In this document: positions 1-8,289 of the stretch, piece by piece
Position numbering within the stretch: position 1 is the stretch's first letter
Layout: each line of letters starts with the position of its first letter
Assembly: GCF_003014535.1 (NCBI RefSeq)
Contig: NZ_PYGD01000007.1
Location: forward strand, 186,001-250,000
DNA length: 64,000 nucleotides
Reading direction: 5' to 3'
From: Taibaiella chishuiensis
GTDB lineage: Bacteria; Bacteroidota; Bacteroidia; Chitinophagales; Chitinophagaceae
The notes under the pieces: generated by a model
The model's input: only the letters and a program-made list of their open reading frames with translations
Told to the model about the DNA's origin: nothing
Database searches by the model: none
Program-made: the position numbers and the translations under genes

Positions 1-1
1 A

Positions 2-559
2 GGCGATCCCTTTGGTGTGTATAAGGACGCCGATGCGCTGCTTATGTTCCTGCAGATCGCCTGGAACAATATCAAGGTATCCTTTCTCTGTTTTACCCTG
101 GGTATCTCCTGCTCCGTCGGCACCTTATGGATGTTGTTCAATAACGGGTTGATGGTAGGGGTATTCGAACAAATGTTTTTTGCACATGACCTCGGGTCCA
201 AGTCGATACTCGTGGTCTTTATTCATGGTACGCTGGAGCTGTCTTCCATTGTGATTGCCGGCGGTGCGGGTATGATCATGGGTAATGCCATACTTTTCCC
301 CAAAACCTATTCCCGTATCGAATCGCTCAAAAGGGCGGCCAAGGACGGGGTCAAGATCATCATAGCCCTGATCCCCATCTTTATCGTCGCTGCTTTTTTT
401 GAAGGCTATGTAACGCGGTATACCGAAATGCCGTTGCCGCTGAGCATCAGTATCCTGCTGCTGTCCCTTTCTTTTATTGTCTGGTATTTCGTGTTGTACC
501 CGCGTGCGGTATATCAGCGCATGAACATGCAGGAAGCTGCTTTTCAAGAAAAACAATGA
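2..559 (+). CDS. SpoIIM-family (DUF95) membrane protein, 5' end outside the window
   Basis: The frame is open to the left edge, so only the C-terminal ~185 residues are visible; full family members are usually about 320 residues. The visible part has at least four hydrophobic segments. The middle carries the family-typical stretch HGTLELSSIVIAGGAG, in which a helix begins with a His-Gly pair and Glu. This matches stage II sporulation protein M-like proteins, which are widespread in non-sporulating Bacteroidota and whose role there is not established. The internal Met at position 17 is not a credible start, because the family N-terminal helices lie upstream. It ends 74 nt before the next gene. 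Confidence 0.8.
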   Translation, partial: GDPFGVYKDADALLMFLQIAWNNIKVSFLCFTLGISCSVGTLWMLFNNGLMVGVFEQMFFAHDLGSKSILVVFIHGTLELSSIVIAGGAGMIMGNAILFPKTYSRIESLKRAAKDGVKIIIALIPIFIVAAFFEGYVTRYTEMPLPLSISILLLSLSFIVWYFVLYPRAVYQRMNMQEAAFQEKQ

Positions 560-578
560 ACGACTATTCATTTTTAGG

Positions 579-586
579 TAAATTTG
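579..586 (+). promoter_or_regulatory. Bacteroidetes-type -7 promoter element for the alpha/beta hydrolase
   Basis: The sequence TAAATTTG fits the Bacteroidetes -7 consensus TAnnTTTG and lies 48 nt before the ATG at 634. No clear TTTG -33 box is visible at the usual 19-21 bp spacing, so the call rests on the -7 box and the position in the gap. Confidence 0.4.
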
Positions 587-633
587 CCGCTTCAACCGAT
601 AAACGCGCCCTACAGGCAGTTTAATTTTTTTGC

Positions 634-1497
634 ATGACAACTACTTTTTCGTATCCCTACCCAGTACATCATACTTCCGTATTGTACAATGCGCTCGACA
701 TTGCCTATATGGACGAAGGGCAGGGAACAGACACTATTATATTTGTACATGGCCTGGGCCACTCCGCCCTGGGCTGGGTTAAGAATATCGATTACCTGAA
801 GCAACACTACCGCTGCATCGCCATAGACCTGCCCGGCAACGGGCTCTCGTCCAAAGGCGAGTATCCCTACAGCATGTTTTTCTTTGCAGAGGCTGTTGCC
901 GCATTGATCAGCGAATTAAAACTGACCAATGTATACCTGGCAGGCCACTCCATGGGCGGACAGATCGCCATGACCCTGGCACTGCACCACCCCGGGCTGA
1001 TCAAAGGACTGATCCTCTGCGCACCGGCGGGCTTCGAAACCTTTAGCGAATGGGAAAAAAGCCTGTACCGCAATACCATGTATTTTGTAGATATGGTAAG
1101 CAACGAAGAAACCAGCCTGCGTAAAGCCGTGCAGAACAGCTTTTACATTATGCCCGATAATGCCCCGGCCTTTATACAGCAACTGGTAGACCTGATGCAC
1201 CTGCAGGACCGCTCGCACTACCGGTATATGATCGAACGCTGTATCAGCGCGATGCTGGAAGAACCGGTATACGACCGGCTTACCGAGATCAAGCTGCCGG
1301 TACTTACCTTATTCGGGGAACGCGACAACCTGATCCCCAACCGTTTTATCCACCCGGTGTCCACCAGGAAACTGGCTACCGAGGTGGTGGCAAAATTTGA
1401 AAATGCCCGGCTCGAAGTGATTGCCCAATGCGGGCATTTCCTGCAATGGGAAAAAGCGGCACAGGTCAACAGCTTTATCCGCGACTTTATTAACTGA
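634..1497 (+). CDS. alpha/beta-fold hydrolase
   Basis: A 287-residue cytoplasmic hydrolase. The nucleophile elbow GHSMGG places the catalytic Ser at residue 106. The acid is probably D231 in GERDN and the base H268 in QCGHFLQWE, giving a Ser-Asp-His triad in the canonical order. An oxyanion-type FVHGLGHS stretch lies near the N-terminus. The spacing is typical of the broad hydrolase/esterase group, so the substrate cannot be assigned. The start at 634 is an ATG preceded by a T-rich stretch and a candidate promoter. It is followed 27 nt later by a DUF885 gene in the same direction and may be co-transcribed with it. Confidence 0.9.
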   Translation: MTTTFSYPYPVHHTSVLYNALDIAYMDEGQGTDTIIFVHGLGHSALGWVKNIDYLKQHYRCIAIDLPGNGLSSKGEYPYSMFFFAEAVAALISELKLTNVYLAGHSMGGQIAMTLALHHPGLIKGLILCAPAGFETFSEWEKSLYRNTMYFVDMVSNEETSLRKAVQNSFYIMPDNAPAFIQQLVDLMHLQDRSHYRYMIERCISAMLEEPVYDRLTEIKLPVLTLFGERDNLIPNRFIHPVSTRKLATEVVAKFENARLEVIAQCGHFLQWEKAAQVNSFIRDFIN

Positions 1498-1524
1498 CAA
1501 CCCAATTAAAAAAATATTACATTG

Positions 1525-3288
1525 ATGAGAAAAATACTTCCGCTCCTCCTGGCTACCACGGTAGCCATAGCCTCCTGTTCTTCGCCGGGCGGACAGCATA
1601 CTGCAGTCGCTTCGGATGACGACAGCCTGCAGATCCGCTTTTCGCAGTTTTCAGAACACTTTATCGAATCACTTTGGATCCAGGAGCCGGAATGGGCCAC
1701 ACAGCAAGGTTATCATAAATGGGACAGTATACTGACCGTACCGGATAATGCCAGCCGCAGCAAAACCCTTTTATTTGCCGGTAAAAACCTCGACTCGCTC
1801 AAAGCCTTTAAAGTAGCGCAACTCACCCCATCGCAACAAACCGACTACTACCTGATCCACGACTACCTCGAAGGCCGGAAATGGAACATCGAGCAGCAGC
1901 AGGACTATACCTGGAATCCGTCGGCCTATAATGTTACCGGCCTGCTGGCCTTTATGCTGAGCGAAAACTATGCCCCGCTGAGCCAGCGCCTGCAATATTG
2001 TTACAAACGTATGCTGCAGGTACCCGCTTATTACGCAGCAGCCAAGGTACAACTGCGTAACCCCGTGCCCGAGCTTACTGCGCTGGCCATAGACCAGAAC
2101 AGCGGCGGTTTATCCATACTAGAAAAAGACTTTACCGATTCCGTTAAACTGTGTATACTGCCCGCCGAAGAAAAAGACAAAATGCTCGCTGCCGCCAAAG
2201 CAGCATCAGCGGCTGTAAAGGATTATATTACCTTTCTGAAGGGCATCAAAACCACGCCCGAATCCCGGAGCTTCAGGCTGGGCAAGGCTTTGTACGAAGC
2301 CAAATTCAAATATGACATCCAATCTTCCTTTACCGCACAGCAGATCTTTGATTCTGCCGTGGCCCGCAAACGTTACCTGCACCAGGAAATGGCCAAGCTG
2401 AGCAAAAGCCTCTGGCCCAAATATTTTGGCACACAGGCGATGCCTGCCGATACCCTGGCACTGATCGGCCGGATGATCGATACCCTGTCGACACAACATG
2501 TAAAACCTGCGGAGTTCCAATCAGCGATCGAAAAGCAGATACCGGAGCTCATTGCCTTTATCAAAGCGAAAAACCTGCTGTACATCGATTCTACCAAACC
2601 CCTGGTTATCCGTAAAGAGCCTGCTTATATGGCCGGTGTGGCCGGCGCCTCCATCAGCGCTCCCGGGCCGTACGATAAAGGCGGCAATACCTATTATAAC
2701 GTAGGCAGCCTGGAAGGCTGGCCTGCCGCCAAAGCCGAGAGCTACCTGCGCGAATACAACCATTATATCCTGCAGATTCTCGATATCCACGAGGCCATAC
2801 CCGGGCACTATACACAGCTGGTATACGCCAACCGTTCCCCGAGCCTGGTAAAGACCATATTCGGCAACGGCGCTATGATCGAAGGCTGGGCCGTGTACAC
2901 CGAACAGATGATGCTCGAAAACGGCTATGGCAACAATGAGCCCGAAATGTGGCTGATGTGGTATAAGTGGCACCTGCGCACCGTATGCAACACCATACTC
3001 GATTACAGCGTACACGTCAACAATATGTCTAAAGAAGAGGCCCTGCACCTGCTAACCAAAGAAGCCTTCCAGCAACAGGCCGAAGCCGAAGGCAAATGGA
3101 AAAGGGTAAGCGTGACCAGCGTACAGCTGACCAGCTATTTTACCGGCTACAAAGAAATTTACGACCTGCGCGAAGCCATCCGCCAAAAAGAAGGCAGCAA
3201 GTTTAACCTGCGTATTTTCCACGAGAAATTCCTGAGTTACGGCAGTGCACCGGTCAAGTACATCAGCAAGCTGATGTTGGCTAATTAA
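1525..3288 (+). CDS. DUF885 family lipoprotein (putative metallopeptidase-like)
   Basis: A 587-residue protein with an N-terminal signal and a lipobox-like ASC near residue 18, so it is probably a lipoprotein. The DUF885 signature HEAIPGHYTQ starts at H422, with E423 and H428 as plausible metal ligands or catalytic residues; a second conserved block, EGWAVYTEQM, follows. The family is often described as putative Zn-dependent peptidases, but biochemical proof is sparse. The ATG at 1525 is preferred over the adjacent TTG at 1522 because it begins the typical signal MRKILPLLL. A strong hairpin terminator follows the stop codon. Confidence 0.88.
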   Translation: MRKILPLLLATTVAIASCSSPGGQHTAVASDDDSLQIRFSQFSEHFIESLWIQEPEWATQQGYHKWDSILTVPDNASRSKTLLFAGKNLDSLKAFKVAQLTPSQQTDYYLIHDYLEGRKWNIEQQQDYTWNPSAYNVTGLLAFMLSENYAPLSQRLQYCYKRMLQVPAYYAAAKVQLRNPVPELTALAIDQNSGGLSILEKDFTDSVKLCILPAEEKDKMLAAAKAASAAVKDYITFLKGIKTTPESRSFRLGKALYEAKFKYDIQSSFTAQQIFDSAVARKRYLHQEMAKLSKSLWPKYFGTQAMPADTLALIGRMIDTLSTQHVKPAEFQSAIEKQIPELIAFIKAKNLLYIDSTKPLVIRKEPAYMAGVAGASISAPGPYDKGGNTYYNVGSLEGWPAAKAESYLREYNHYILQILDIHEAIPGHYTQLVYANRSPSLVKTIFGNGAMIEGWAVYTEQMMLENGYGNNEPEMWLMWYKWHLRTVCNTILDYSVHVNNMSKEEALHLLTKEAFQQQAEAEGKWKRVSVTSVQLTSYFTGYKEIYDLREAIRQKEGSKFNLRIFHEKFLSYGSAPVKYISKLMLAN

Positions 3289-3293
3289 AAGTT

Positions 3294-3325
3294 AAGAAGG
3301 CATATCGGTAACGATATGCCTTCTT
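3294..3325. terminator. Hairpin terminator after the DUF885 gene
   Basis: A 14-bp perfect stem (3294-3307 with 3312-3325) with a GTAA loop begins just after the stop codon at 3288. The following T content is weak, but the stem is long and nothing else in the gap explains it. Confidence 0.75.
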
Positions 3326-3331
3326 CAATAA

Positions 3332-3362
3332 TTGGCAGAGCCGGGGATTTGCCTTATACTTG
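3332..3362 (+). promoter_or_regulatory. Candidate promoter for the small ORF and symporter
   Basis: TTGG at 3332-3335 is followed after 19 bp by TATACTTG at 3355-3362, a one-mismatch version of TAnnTTTG. Transcription from it would start almost at the ATG of the 32-residue ORF at 3368, which would make that ORF leaderless or nearly so. Confidence 0.45.
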
Positions 3363-3367
3363 CAGGC

Positions 3368-3466
3368 ATGAGTCCATCCTACTGGAAACGTTGGTACATC
3401 GCAGTTCTGCTTTGGCTGTTCCTCCTTATCTTATTGTTCACCTGGTTTACCTGTAGCTGGCAATGA
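3368..3466 (+). CDS. 32-residue single-pass membrane peptide coupled to the symporter
   Basis: This short ORF reads MSPSYWKRWYIAVLLWLFLL and continues hydrophobic, with a Trp/Tyr-rich start, one clear membrane helix and a final WFTCSWQ. Its TGA stop overlaps the ATG of the symporter gene in an ATGA junction, which usually signals translational coupling. It sits directly downstream of a terminator and a candidate promoter. It could be a small accessory subunit of the transporter or only a coupling leader. No homolog family is recognised. Confidence 0.6.
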   Translation: MSPSYWKRWYIAVLLWLFLLILLFTWFTCSWQ

Positions 3467-5181
3467 GTACACTGGACTGGATCATCATGCTGGTTACCCT
3501 CGTACTGATTATCGTGTACGGGATATGGCAGGGCCGCGGGCAAAGCGGGGCAGATACTTACCTGAGGGCCGGGCAACAAATGCCCTGGCATGTAGTGCTG
3601 CTGGGAATTATGGCTACACAGGCCAGCGCCATTACCTTTCTGTCGGGGCCGGGCCAGGCCTATACCGATGGTATGCGCTTTATCCAGTATTACTTCGGCC
3701 TGCCCCTGGCTATGATCGTCATCAGCGCGGTATTCGTGCCCATCTTCCAGAAGCTGAATGTATTTACCGCATACGAATACCTCGACAAACGTTTTGATCG
3801 CAAGACCCGCCTGTTTACCGGCATCCTCTTCCTGTTTTCACGGGGCGTATCTACCGGTATCAGCGTGTATGCGCCGGCCATCATCCTCTCCACCATTTTC
3901 GGCTGGAATATATACCTGACCAATATCCTGATCGGCGGTCTGCTGATCATTTATACCTATACCGGTGGCGCCAAGGCCATTGCCCATACGCAGAAGATAC
4001 AGTTCAGCATTATCCTGGTGGCTATGGCCATTGCCGGTGTCATGGTCGTGCTCCTGCTACCCAAACAGATCGGTTTTACCGATGCTTTGTACCTGGCCGG
4101 CAAATCGGGCAAGCTCAATGTCATCACCACCAATTTCGATCTCAAAGACAAATACAACCTGTGGTCGGGTATCCTGGGCGGTTTCTTCCTGGCCCTCTCC
4201 TACTTCGGTACCGACCAGAGCCAGGTAGGCCGCTACCTTACCGCCAAAGATCTGCGCGAAAGCCGGCTGGGCCTGCTGATGAACGGTATGGTGAAAATAC
4301 CGATGCAATTCCTGATCCTGCTGATCGGCGCCCTGCTCTTCTCCTTCTATACCATCAATAAGGCCCCGCTGTTCTTCAACGAATCGGCCGAAAAGAAAGT
4401 AGCGCGCATCGCACCGGAGGCATACCAGCCGCTTTATATCGAGCATGAGCTGACTACGGCACGCAACCAGGACATTGCCTTACAACTCGTAACCCTGCGC
4501 CACCAAAAGAACCCGGCCGATAGCAGCGCAGAAAGACTATTGCTGGGTAAGCTGAAAGCCGGTCAGCACACCGTGGAGCAGCAGCGCAGCGAAATGACCC
4601 AACTGATCAAGACACATAAAACTGCCGTTGCCGAACCCGACAACGACAGCAATTATATCTTCCTGCATTTCGTACGGAACTACCTGCCCGCAGGCATGAT
4701 CGGTCTTTTATTTGCCATTATTTTCCTGGCCAGCTGGGGTTCTATATCGGCTGCGATCAATTCGCTGGCCTCCTCTACCCTGGTCGATTTCCACCAGGTG
4801 TTTGCCCGGGAACCGCTGTCCGACAGGATGCAATTGCGTTATGGCCGGTACTATACCTTACTGTGGGGCATATTCAGTATTGCCGTGGCCATGTTCGCCA
4901 CCAAAATGGGATCGCTTATAGAAGCCGTCAACGAGCTGGGAAGCCTGTTCTACGGCGCTATTCTCGGCATTTTCCTCACGGCGTTTTTCCTGAAAAAAGT
5001 AAAAGGGAAGGCGGTGTTTTACGCCGCCATAGTTTCCGAAGTATTGGTATTAATGATCTATATCTTTAAATGGGTAGCCTTCCTCTGGCTCAACGTGATC
5101 GGCGCACTGCTGGTCATCGTTATCGCCTGGCTCATCCAGTACTTCAGCGACAGGGCCCGCCGCGCCGTTATCCCCGGATAA
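3463..5181 (+). CDS. Sodium:solute symporter (SSS family)
   Basis: A 572-residue inner-membrane transporter of the SSS family with about 13 predicted helices. The N-terminal half carries SSS features: the GIMATQASAITFLSGPGQAY loop of helix 1-2, an AYEYLDKRF segment and the IYTYTGGAKA stretch. A hydrophilic insertion around residues 300-390, rich in charged residues, separates the core from the C-terminal helices, as in other Bacteroidetes members. The substrate is not predictable. Its start overlaps the preceding small ORF, and its 3' end overlaps the convergent metallo-hydrolase gene by 14 nt. Confidence 0.92.
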   Translation: MSTLDWIIMLVTLVLIIVYGIWQGRGQSGADTYLRAGQQMPWHVVLLGIMATQASAITFLSGPGQAYTDGMRFIQYYFGLPLAMIVISAVFVPIFQKLNVFTAYEYLDKRFDRKTRLFTGILFLFSRGVSTGISVYAPAIILSTIFGWNIYLTNILIGGLLIIYTYTGGAKAIAHTQKIQFSIILVAMAIAGVMVVLLLPKQIGFTDALYLAGKSGKLNVITTNFDLKDKYNLWSGILGGFFLALSYFGTDQSQVGRYLTAKDLRESRLGLLMNGMVKIPMQFLILLIGALLFSFYTINKAPLFFNESAEKKVARIAPEAYQPLYIEHELTTARNQDIALQLVTLRHQKNPADSSAERLLLGKLKAGQHTVEQQRSEMTQLIKTHKTAVAEPDNDSNYIFLHFVRNYLPAGMIGLLFAIIFLASWGSISAAINSLASSTLVDFHQVFAREPLSDRMQLRYGRYYTLLWGIFSIAVAMFATKMGSLIEAVNELGSLFYGAILGIFLTAFFLKKVKGKAVFYAAIVSEVLVLMIYIFKWVAFLWLNVIGALLVIVIAWLIQYFSDRARRAVIPG

Positions 5182-5809
5182 AAGGATTCGTTTTCTTTTC
5201 ATGCCCGATATGCGTTGCCGGACCATGACCCGGATGTACGACTGTTGCATCAGGCAAGGTATAAAGCTGCGACTGGATACTCTGCATCAATACGTCCTGG
5301 TTGCCACCCGGCAGGTCGGTACGGCCTACACTGCCCAGGAACAATACATCGCCGCCAATGGCCCACTGGCCCGGCTCGTAATAGAATACGATACTACCCG
5401 GCGAATGTCCCGGTGTAAGCAATACGGTTACTTCGTCCTTACCCAGTTGCAGGGACTTGTTTTCTTCGATAAAGAAATCCACCACAGGCGTAGCGCCGAA
5501 GTTGAAGCCAAACATCATGGCCGAACCGCCCGCATTGGCCAGCACGGGTTCTTCCAACCGGTGCATGCCAAACTTGATGTTGTACTTCTGTTTCATCGCA
5601 TCGATACCCAGTACATGGTCGATATGCGCATGGGTATTGATGATCTGTTGTGGTTTCAATTCGTTGTCGGCGATAAAGCGGAACATAGCCTGTTCTTCAT
5701 CGACGCCATACATGCCGGGATCAACGATCCAGCATTCGTTATCATCATTGATCAGCAGGTAAGTATTTTCCTGGAAGGGATTAAAAGTGAATGTTTCTAC
5801 ACGAAGCAT
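5168..5809 (-). CDS. MBL-fold metallo-hydrolase (glyoxalase II-like)
   Basis: A 213-residue metallo-beta-lactamase-fold enzyme. The metal motif is THAHIDH with H60, H62, D64 and H65; further ligands fit the TPGHSPGS block and the C-terminal HPGHGPATHIG. The size and layout match the hydroxyacylglutathione hydrolase-like subgroup common in Bacteroidota, with a thioester or related hydrolase role inferred. The start MLRVETFTFNPFQ at 5809 is preferred over the upstream in-frame codon at 5875, since a TAATTTTG promoter box lies between them. The gene converges on the symporter. Confidence 0.9.
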   Translation of the reverse strand: MLRVETFTFNPFQENTYLLINDDNECWIVDPGMYGVDEEQAMFRFIADNELKPQQIINTHAHIDHVLGIDAMKQKYNIKFGMHRLEEPVLANAGGSAMMFGFNFGATPVVDFFIEENKSLQLGKDEVTVLLTPGHSPGSIVFYYEPGQWAIGGDVLFLGSVGRTDLPGGNQDVLMQSIQSQLYTLPDATVVHPGHGPATHIGHEKKTNPFIRG

Positions 5810-5848
5810 GAGATCCTGTTTTAATATGCTATGAGATTTGAAGGTGGA

Positions 5849-5856
5849 CAAAATTA
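5849..5856 (-). promoter_or_regulatory. -7 promoter element of the MBL hydrolase gene
   Basis: On the minus strand TAATTTTG matches TAnnTTTG about 40 nt upstream of the chosen start. It supports the start at 5809, because the longer frame would begin upstream of the transcript. Confidence 0.5.
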
Positions 5857-5889
5857 AGCCGTAATTTTTTTCCATTTTTCTTTAATTTT

Positions 5890-5921
5890 TTTGGAAGTTT
5901 AAAAACTGCACATTACCTTTG
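5890..5921 (+). promoter_or_regulatory. tRNA-Lys promoter
   Basis: TTTG at 5890-5893 and TACCTTTG at 5914-5921 match the -33 and -7 boxes of Bacteroidetes promoters with 20 bp between them. Transcription would start near 5929, about 20 nt before the mature tRNA. Confidence 0.8.
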
Positions 5922-5949
5922 CACTCCGTTCAACAAACGAACAACGGTC

Positions 5950-6022
5950 GATTTCGTAGCTCAGTTGGTAGAGCAATACACTTTTAATGTATGGGCCCTG
6001 GGTTCGAGTCCCAGCGGAATCA
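5950..6022 (+). tRNA. tRNA-Lys (anticodon TTT)
   Basis: A 73-nt cloverleaf can be folded by eye. The acceptor stem is GATTTCG with CGGAATC, the D arm is GCTCAGTTGGTAGAGC, the anticodon stem ATACA/TGTAT encloses loop CTTTTAA, and the T arm is CTGGGTTCGAGTCCCAG. The discriminator base is A and CCA is not encoded. The anticodon TTT reads lysine codons. An integrase gene follows 245 nt downstream, which marks the tRNA 3' end as the likely attachment site of the conjugative element. Confidence 0.97.
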
Positions 6023-6023
6023 C

Positions 6024-6050
6024 AAAAGGCGCACTAAGGTGCGCCTTTTT
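6024..6050 (+). terminator. tRNA-Lys terminator
   Basis: An 11-bp stem (6024-6034 with 6039-6049) with loop TAAG is followed by a run of T. It starts two bases after the tRNA, a textbook intrinsic terminator. Confidence 0.9.
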
Positions 6051-6059
6051 CGTTTTAAA

Positions 6060-6178
6060 TGCACTGAATCCGGGCATTTTCACTAATAAGGAGATCAATT
6101 CAAATCAAGGTAAACCAATTGAAATGGTGCCCCTTTCGGTGCCCAATTAAGTTTGGTAAATTTGGGGCACTGAATTTC
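6060..6178. promoter_or_regulatory. Candidate att-flanking region and integrase promoter
   Basis: The gap between tRNA and integrase contains a direct repeat GCACTGAAT (near 6062 and 6168), a tandem GGTGCCC pair around 6126-6144, and the inverted partner GGGGCAC at 6164-6170. TAAATTTG at 6157-6164 fits the -7 promoter box for the integrase. Short direct and inverted repeats beside an integrase gene are what arm-type integrase or excisionase sites look like, but binding is inferred only. Confidence 0.45.
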
Positions 6179-6266
6179 ATAAGGCTTGTGTGGTGTGAGT
6201 TTTAAGGAAATCGATGTGTTTCCAGTCAGAAGGCTGGAAATTTTTGATCACTTAAAAATGTGTAGG

Positions 6267-7571
6267 ATGAAAAACAACGAAAAGTTATCCCTTTTGATTT
6301 GGATACGCAGATCCAAACCGGGTAAAGATGGTGCGTGCCCCATAATCGCGCGTCTCACAATTAATGGTACTGAAGACGAAATCTCTGTGGGAGTTAAAGT
6401 GATCCCGGAAGATTGGGATTTAGAGAATAAACGAACTACAATCAACAGTGCCGAGGGCAAACGCGTCAACAAGGCTCTAACTTATTTCGAGGATGACATT
6501 GATAAGGTATTTAAGCATTTGCAGTTCCAATACGCTTTTGTAACTGCCACTATGATCAAAAATGTCTACTTAGGATTCCCACCTTACTATTTAGGGGCTA
6601 AAACGAAAAAGGCGAAAGTACAGCGGGCAGAACAATATACAAGCCTCCTTGGAGCATACGATAATTTTATCGCGGGGTTTGAGGTTGAGGTTAAGGCAAA
6701 ATTGAAATCAGACGGCACCCTTAGGCATTGGCGTTCCAACCGGCTTAAAGTAGCAACTTATATTAAGTCAAGATTCAATAAATCTGATATTGACCTCGCA
6801 GAAATTAAGTCGACATTTGCCACTGATTTCTTCACTTTTTTAACTACTGCAGTAGAAGAACCACTTTCTAAAGTTACTGCTAATGGCGAAATAAAACGAG
6901 TAAAGCAAATTCTCAAAATCTGTTCAGAAGCCGAGATAATTTCCAAAAACCCGATTGCTTCTTACAAATGTGGCGGTGAAAGCCAAGTCGTGATTCCTTT
7001 GGAGATGGAAGAGGTGCTTGCCATATTCAACAAGAAAATATCGATTAAACGACTTGAAGAAGTCCAGGACGCATACATATTTCAGTGTTTTACTGGTTTC
7101 GCTTATCAAGATGCATACGGGTTAGGTCCTGAAAATATAATTGTTTATGGCAACACGGGAGAACGCTGGCTCACGAAGCACCGTGGAAAGACCAACATTT
7201 ATGAAATGGTGCCAATATTACCCGTTGTCGAAGCAATTATTCAGAAATATAAAGATCACCCTTATTGCAAAGCCAATAACTGCCTTTTGCCAATCAACAG
7301 TAACTACCGCTATAACTGTTATTTAAAAGAGTTGGCCGACATCTGTGGCATTCGAAGGGAACTCAATACCCACCTTGCGCGTCATACTTTTGCAGATATT
7401 ATGCTAAATAACGGGGTTCCACTCGAAGATGTGTCGAAAATGCTTGGGCATAAAAATATCCGTACAACCCAGAGGTACTGCAGAGTAAATAAAGCTAGAA
7501 TAAGTGTCAATATGCAGGTTTTAAAAAACAAGTTGTTCACAAGGTCTGGTAGCTTTCGAACAGGCTCATAA
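6267..7571 (+). CDS. int: Tyrosine recombinase (integrase) of the conjugative element
   Basis: A 434-residue site-specific recombinase with an N-terminal arm/SAM-like DNA-binding half and a C-terminal catalytic domain. The C-terminus shows HLARH (H369, R372), LGHKN (H395) and the nucleophile Y404 in TTQRYCRV. The position of the first catalytic Arg reads CFTGFAYQDA, so that Arg is replaced by Ala, as in Bacteroides IntDOT-like integrases that also lack it. The ATG at 6267 is chosen because the protein then begins MKNNEKLSLLIWIRRSK, typical of this family; in-frame GTG/ATG codons at 6186 and 6258 are possible alternatives. It lies directly after tRNA-Lys and ends at a strong terminator. Confidence 0.92.
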   Translation: MKNNEKLSLLIWIRRSKPGKDGACPIIARLTINGTEDEISVGVKVIPEDWDLENKRTTINSAEGKRVNKALTYFEDDIDKVFKHLQFQYAFVTATMIKNVYLGFPPYYLGAKTKKAKVQRAEQYTSLLGAYDNFIAGFEVEVKAKLKSDGTLRHWRSNRLKVATYIKSRFNKSDIDLAEIKSTFATDFFTFLTTAVEEPLSKVTANGEIKRVKQILKICSEAEIISKNPIASYKCGGESQVVIPLEMEEVLAIFNKKISIKRLEEVQDAYIFQCFTGFAYQDAYGLGPENIIVYGNTGERWLTKHRGKTNIYEMVPILPVVEAIIQKYKDHPYCKANNCLLPINSNYRYNCYLKELADICGIRRELNTHLARHTFADIMLNNGVPLEDVSKMLGHKNIRTTQRYCRVNKARISVNMQVLKNKLFTRSGSFRTGS

Positions 7572-7613
7572 AAAGACTCCCCCAGTAAAAATTGATACTG
7601 GGGGAGTCTTTTT
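7570..7613. terminator. Bidirectional terminator after the integrase
   Basis: An 18-bp perfect stem (7570-7587 with 7596-7613) with A-run and T-run at its two feet sits between the integrase and the convergent leftward gene set. It can terminate both transcripts. Confidence 0.92.
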
Positions 7614-7623
7614 GCTTCCACTA

Positions 7624-8265
7624 CTAAGATTCTATTGAGAAAATATAATAAGAGTTATCTTTTGTTTCCGCAGATTCAGTCAAAACTACCTTATCGAAAT
7701 TCCCATCATCGGAAAATAAATCTGGATATTCTTCGATCAGTATCCTGACACATTCCGCATAAAAATCATCCTCATTTTTAAACTGGTAGCGAATTGCTAG
7801 TGCCAGAATAGGGACAAAATCCATGTCTGAGATTTCTATCGCATCCTGAAGAGTATTGTCCTGATTTGATTTAACCTTCTCAATCAATTCCTGAAAGTTT
7901 CCCCAGGATAGATTTCTCACTTTGGTGTAATGCGATTCATTGAGAAAATCTTTGCGTTTACTATCCCAATATAGTTTCCAAGCCTTATAAATGTCAATAA
8001 TCAAATCTTCCTGAGTAATCTCATTATGATCTTCAAGTAACGCTCCCCAGAGTTCAAATGGAGTTTCGGTATAAATTAGATCATAGTCATCGTTGAAATA
8101 CGTCTTGAACTCCCATAAAAGATCTGTATACCTGCAAACTCTAAACTCTTTATCGTCGTAATGGACATAAGCACCCTCTTTCCCGGTCAATTCAATGCTA
8201 AATTCACCTTCCTTAACACCAGCAAAACGTTTAAATGCCTCTATGTAGTTTGTCGTCTCTTCCAT
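7624..8265 (-). CDS. Hypothetical acidic protein, last gene of the leftward set
   Basis: A 213-residue soluble, acidic protein that I do not recognise. It has no signal peptide or membrane helix and is rich in Asp, Glu, Tyr and Phe, with a mostly helical look. The start at 8265 (MEETTNYIEAFKRF) is chosen over the longer in-frame reading to 8382, because the longer version would read through an 18-bp perfect inverted repeat and gives a lower-complexity N-terminus. It is separated from the excision/mobilisation genes by that repeat and may be independently controlled. It is followed by the shared terminator. Confidence 0.65.
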   Translation of the reverse strand: MEETTNYIEAFKRFAGVKEGEFSIELTGKEGAYVHYDDKEFRVCRYTDLLWEFKTYFNDDYDLIYTETPFELWGALLEDHNEITQEDLIIDIYKAWKLYWDSKRKDFLNESHYTKVRNLSWGNFQELIEKVKSNQDNTLQDAIEISDMDFVPILALAIRYQFKNEDDFYAECVRILIEEYPDLFSDDGNFDKVVLTESAETKDNSYYIFSIES

Positions 8266-8289
8266 TCCATGATTTAAATTGAAACTACA

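Noticed and set aside
125-640. 171-residue leftward frame
   Set aside because: It is the antisense shadow of the SpoIIM-family gene and carries no domain.
3525-3797. Frames inside the symporter gene on both strands
   Set aside because: They are codon-bias shadows typical of G+C-richer genes; the symporter frame explains the region.
6186-6266. Longer integrase start at GTG 6186
   Set aside because: The extra 27 residues are unlike the family N-terminus, while MKNNEKLSLLIWIRRSK from 6267 fits it.
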